Source: Actinomyces sp. ICM47
GTDB taxonomy: Bacteria > Actinomycetota > Actinomycetes > Actinomycetales > Actinomycetaceae
Length of the DNA: 32,341 nt
NCBI RefSeq assembly: GCF_000278725.1
Contig: NZ_ALCA01000033.1
Location: forward strand, 1-32,341
Reading direction: 5' to 3'
The position numbers and the translations under genes were made by a program. The notes below the pieces were generated by a model. It searched no databases. It had not been told where the DNA came from and was given only the letters and a program-made list of their open reading frames with translations. Position 1 is the first letter of the stretch. The number at the start of each line of letters is the position of its first letter. Positions 29,989 through 32,341 of the stretch are shown here, one piece after another.

Positions 29989-30978
29989 CTAACACGCACC
30001 GTATGTCAGAAGCAGCTGTTCCAGGCGAGTAATGAACTCACCAACCCCGAGACTGTAGTTCAGATACGTCCGTTTGATCGCATCTGCATGCGCAGCTTTC
30101 ACCAGGACTACGTTATCGAATTCAGGTTCTCGACTATCGCCCTCATTAACAGAGTCGGCACCAAGAGATATTTTTTCAATGCGCTGGTATTCGCTATTCG
30201 CTTCAGAGAAATCGACGAAACCAACAATATCGAAAAACTGGAGATCACGTATGAGACAGAGCAAGAAATATTCGTCACTCGCACCCACATCAGATGCAAC
30301 AACAATGCCACTGCGCGCTACAGCTAACTCTTTCAAAATCTTGGTTATATCACAAATTTCTACAATTTCACTACAGATTGAATATACATCATCACTCACA
30401 CCCGGAATTCCAGGCATTTCCTCTTCTTGAGCAAATAAGTGAGAACTTAACGTCAGAAAACGGTCACGCATTTGCTCCTTTCCCCTAAGTTTTGCACGGG
30501 TATCCGGGCTCTTGTATTCAAGGCCGTACACCTCGCCTACTGCTTCAACACCTGTTGCCCAAAGGTGCTGAAGACGCGTACGAATCTGCACTTCAACTCG
30601 ATACGAAATGCCAGATACAGGGACCTTGTATATTGCATGATAACTACGATAGCCACTTCGTTGAGGTACTGCGATATAGTCTTTAACCTTAGGCTTTCCA
30701 AGAATGCGCTCCAGCTCCGTTGCCGCACGGTATACTTCTTCAACATCATTAACGATAAGACGACAGCCGCCAATATCGTCAAGGACCCCGAGTTTGAATC
30801 TACTCTCTTCCCGCTGGAGCTTCCGAAGAATCGATTTCATCCGTTTCAGTCGATACGAGACAACAGCACCTTCAAATTGATGGGAGCAACTGCTCAGCGC
30901 TTCGAAACAGCGAGCTGTCGGCTCCAGATGTTGGACTCGCCACGTATGAGCGATAGCGAGAGCTTCCTGGCTCTTCAT
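29989..30978 (-). CDS. RelA/SpoT-domain protein (alarmone synthetase-like), 5' end altered by an IS
   Basis: 329 residues. The synthetase domain covers about residues 10-155: RLKR (43-46), LDDIGGCRLIV (Asp67/68, Arg73), KDYIAVPQRSGYRSYHAIYK and the VEVQIRTRLQHLWA block with Glu129. No HD hydrolase or TGS domain is present, and the C-terminal ~150 residues are unassigned. Stand-alone proteins of this kind make (p)ppGpp or pyrophosphorylate other targets, and several are toxins or phage-defence effectors. No antitoxin is visible here. The DNA is AT-rich relative to the core. The first codons (MKS) fall inside the IS terminus that starts at 30969, and family members I recall have some 20-30 residues before the NNWR-like segment. 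The natural N-terminus was therefore probably cut off and a start codon supplied by the IS. Confidence 0.8.
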   Translation of the reverse strand: MKSQEALAIAHTWRVQHLEPTARCFEALSSCSHQFEGAVVSYRLKRMKSILRKLQREESRFKLGVLDDIGGCRLIVNDVEEVYRAATELERILGKPKVKDYIAVPQRSGYRSYHAIYKVPVSGISYRVEVQIRTRLQHLWATGVEAVGEVYGLEYKSPDTRAKLRGKEQMRDRFLTLSSHLFAQEEEMPGIPGVSDDVYSICSEIVEICDITKILKELAVARSGIVVASDVGASDEYFLLCLIRDLQFFDIVGFVDFSEANSEYQRIEKISLGADSVNEGDSREPEFDNVVLVKAAHADAIKRTYLNYSLGVGEFITRLEQLLLTYGAC

Positions 30979-32287
30979 AATTGGGGGTGTAGTTGGGGTT
31001 TGAATCCTCCGGTTTCGAGGAGTGCTCGAGTGATGTAGTGGGTGAGGTTTCGGAATCCGAGGGCGGAGCCGCGTAGGTGTTCGAGGCGTCCGTTGATGGC
31101 TTCGGTGGGGCCGTTGCTGGTGTGGGGGTTATCGAAGTAGGCCAGGATGTCTGTGGCTCGGCGTTTGAGTGTCCTACCTAGCGTGATGAGCTCGGTGAGG
31201 GAGGAGGGCACGCTTGTAGAGGTGAGGCGCGTGATTTCCTCGTGCATTAAAGTCTTTCCCCCACGCGCGTTGGATGAGCGGTAGGCGTCGATGATGTTCT
31301 GGTAGACGCTCCAGGTGACCTCAAGGGCGACGTGGCAATCGCTGGCGAACAGGTCGAGGATCTGGTGTTGTTGGAGCGGCGTGAGTAGGCAGGATCTGGT
31401 GTGCATCATCCTGCGGGCCTTGTAGAGGGGATCCGTGGCCCGCCCGCGCCGATGGTGAAGTTCTTGCTGGATGCGCCTTCGGCACTCATCCAAGGCGTTG
31501 CCGGCCAGGTGCACGACGTGGAAGGGGTCCATGACCGCGGTTGCGTCTGGGAGTTCTTCGGCGGCGGCGCTTTTGAACCCGGTGAATCCATCCATTGCGA
31601 CGATCTCGATGCGCTCGCGCCACGTGTCGGGCTGGGAGGCCAGCCAGGTTTTGAACACCTTTTTGGAGCGGCCCGGGACCATGTCCAAGAGCCGGGAGGG
31701 GCCACTGCGATCTCGGATGGGCGTCAAGTCCAAGACGACGGTGACGATTCTTGTCGCCGTACGGGGTGTGGCGCCACACGTGTTCATCCACGCCAATGAC
31801 ACGCACCCCCTCGAACCGTGCTGGATCATTGATCAGCAGGCGCGCCCCTTCGGCCAGGACAGCAGTGTTAGCGGCTCTTCCAGGACACGCCCAGGGCCTG
31901 GGCGATACGCGCCACCGTCAAATGGTGGACGACCAGCCCAGTGAGTGCCCAGCGCACCGCCGCCCGTGAGAGCTTGGCGCGCGGATCGACCGCTTGGCTC
32001 ATATCCTGACGCCACACGTGAGCGCACTCCTGGCACCGGTAGCGGCGCACGCTCACATGCAAAATCGTGGGACGCCACCCGTAAGGCTCGTGCGCCAAGC
32101 GCCTGACTACCGTGTCACGCGCCTCGCCCTGGCACCCGCAGCAGCGACACCACCGATCCTCACCAACAATGCGGCAAGCCAACACTGCATGGTCTGGCTC
32201 AATGCGCTGGCCGGTCACTTCCAGACCCAGGTCATCCAGGCGCGTGAACGCGCTCAGGTCAGGGCGATCAAAGGTAGTATTAGACAT
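30975..32287 (-). pseudogene. ISL3-family transposase, broken by two frameshifts
   Basis: Read in three frames, the minus strand gives one ISL3 transposase of ~435 residues. The first frame (32287 to ~31868) has the zinc-binding CRCCGC ... CQEC and helix-turn-helix, ending VSWKSR-stop. The second (~31880 to ~31752) continues ANTAVLAEGARLL and carries the first catalytic Asp in VIGVDEHVWRH. The third (~31752 to 30975) has VVLDLTPIRD, the second Asp in VMDPFHVVHLAG and the Glu in NGPTEAINGRL, ending GGFKPQLHPQL. Each change looks like one extra base: a C near 31875 and an A near 31755. No slippery heptamer is evident, so this is probably inactive, unless these are assembly errors. Confidence 0.85.
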
Positions 32288-32288
32288 G

Positions 32289-32341
32289 TCGAGGTCTTTC
32301 AGATGGACAGTGTCGGAATCTCCATCATCGAAAGACCTCGA
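32289..32341. repeat. 12-bp inverted repeat at the window edge, upstream of the transposase
   Basis: TCGAGGTCTTTC (32289-32300) and GAAAGACCTCGA (32330-32341) are perfect inverse complements separated by 29 bases. The second arm is the last 12 bases of the window, and the first begins 2 bases from the transposase ATG. Confidence 0.8.

Larger units (their letters stand above)
30969..32341 (-). mobile_element. ISL3-family insertion sequence, one end only in the window
   Basis: The left end is taken as GGCTCTTCATAATTG at 30969, resembling ISL3-type termini (GGCTCTT...), 6 bases before the transposase stop. The opposite terminus is not in the window. ISL3 elements usually make 8-bp target duplications; the candidate here would be AGCTTCCT (30961-30968), which cannot be checked without the other side. 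Confidence 0.75.

Noticed and set aside
29906..29992. 28-codon ORF (MTMNERTAPIATSD...) before the RelA/SpoT gene end
   Set aside because: No ribosome site, overlaps the end of the opposite gene by 4 bases and resembles nothing I know; too little to call a gene.
31868..31885. GGCTCTTCC inside the transposase as a second IS terminus
   Set aside because: It matches the end motif for eight bases only and lies in the middle of the coding region; chance is likelier, though it coincides with the first frameshift.

Overview
This is a GC-rich (about two-thirds G+C in the core) actinobacterial chromosome segment. The whiB1/pdtaS pair head to tail, the gatCAB operon, actinobacterial-type NAD+ DNA ligase and several apparently leaderless promoters (a -10 hexamer 5-7 nt before the start codon, no ribosome site) fit Actinomycetaceae. 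A Schaalia/Actinomyces-type oral organism is my best guess, from protein character and not from a database search.

Core part (1 to about 21,900). gatC-gatA-gatB (minus strand) encode the tRNA-dependent amidotransferase. They diverge from a cardiolipin-synthase-like gene through an 18-bp gap. ligA (minus) carries a large in-frame, AT-richer coiled-coil insert near its N-terminus. It diverges from an FHA/FtsK-type ATPase gene across a gap holding three regularly spaced DnaA-box-like 9-mers. Next come whiB1, the convergent sensor kinase pdtaS, a DUF2505 gene, and a compact osmC-thyA-folA run. These are followed by an MFS transporter, fumC, a zinc-macrodomain/SirTM-sirtuin pair (reversible protein ADP-ribosylation), a TauE/SafE permease, a flavodoxin-fold oxidoreductase and a TfoX-N protein.

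Accessory part (about 21,900 to 32,341). A type I restriction-modification system (hsdM-hsdS, then hsdR, all minus) is interrupted by an oppositely oriented Panacea-domain gene with no toxin beside it. hsdS carries a 12-bp tandem repeat encoding EAEL units, the kind of repeat that alters the half-site spacing in EcoR124-type enzymes. Beyond a gene-poor AT-rich stretch lie a small ricin-B-like lectin ORF and a RelA/SpoT-domain alarmone-synthetase-like gene. The 5' end of that gene abuts an ISL3-family element. The element's transposase is broken by two frameshifts, and the window ends on an inverted repeat inside the element.

Most notable: the foreign-looking domain inside ligA, the IS end that appears to supply the start codon of the RelA/SpoT gene, the DnaA-box cluster, the HsdS repeat, and a hairpin family with a shared CCTCGT...ACGAGG core that recurs at gene ends.
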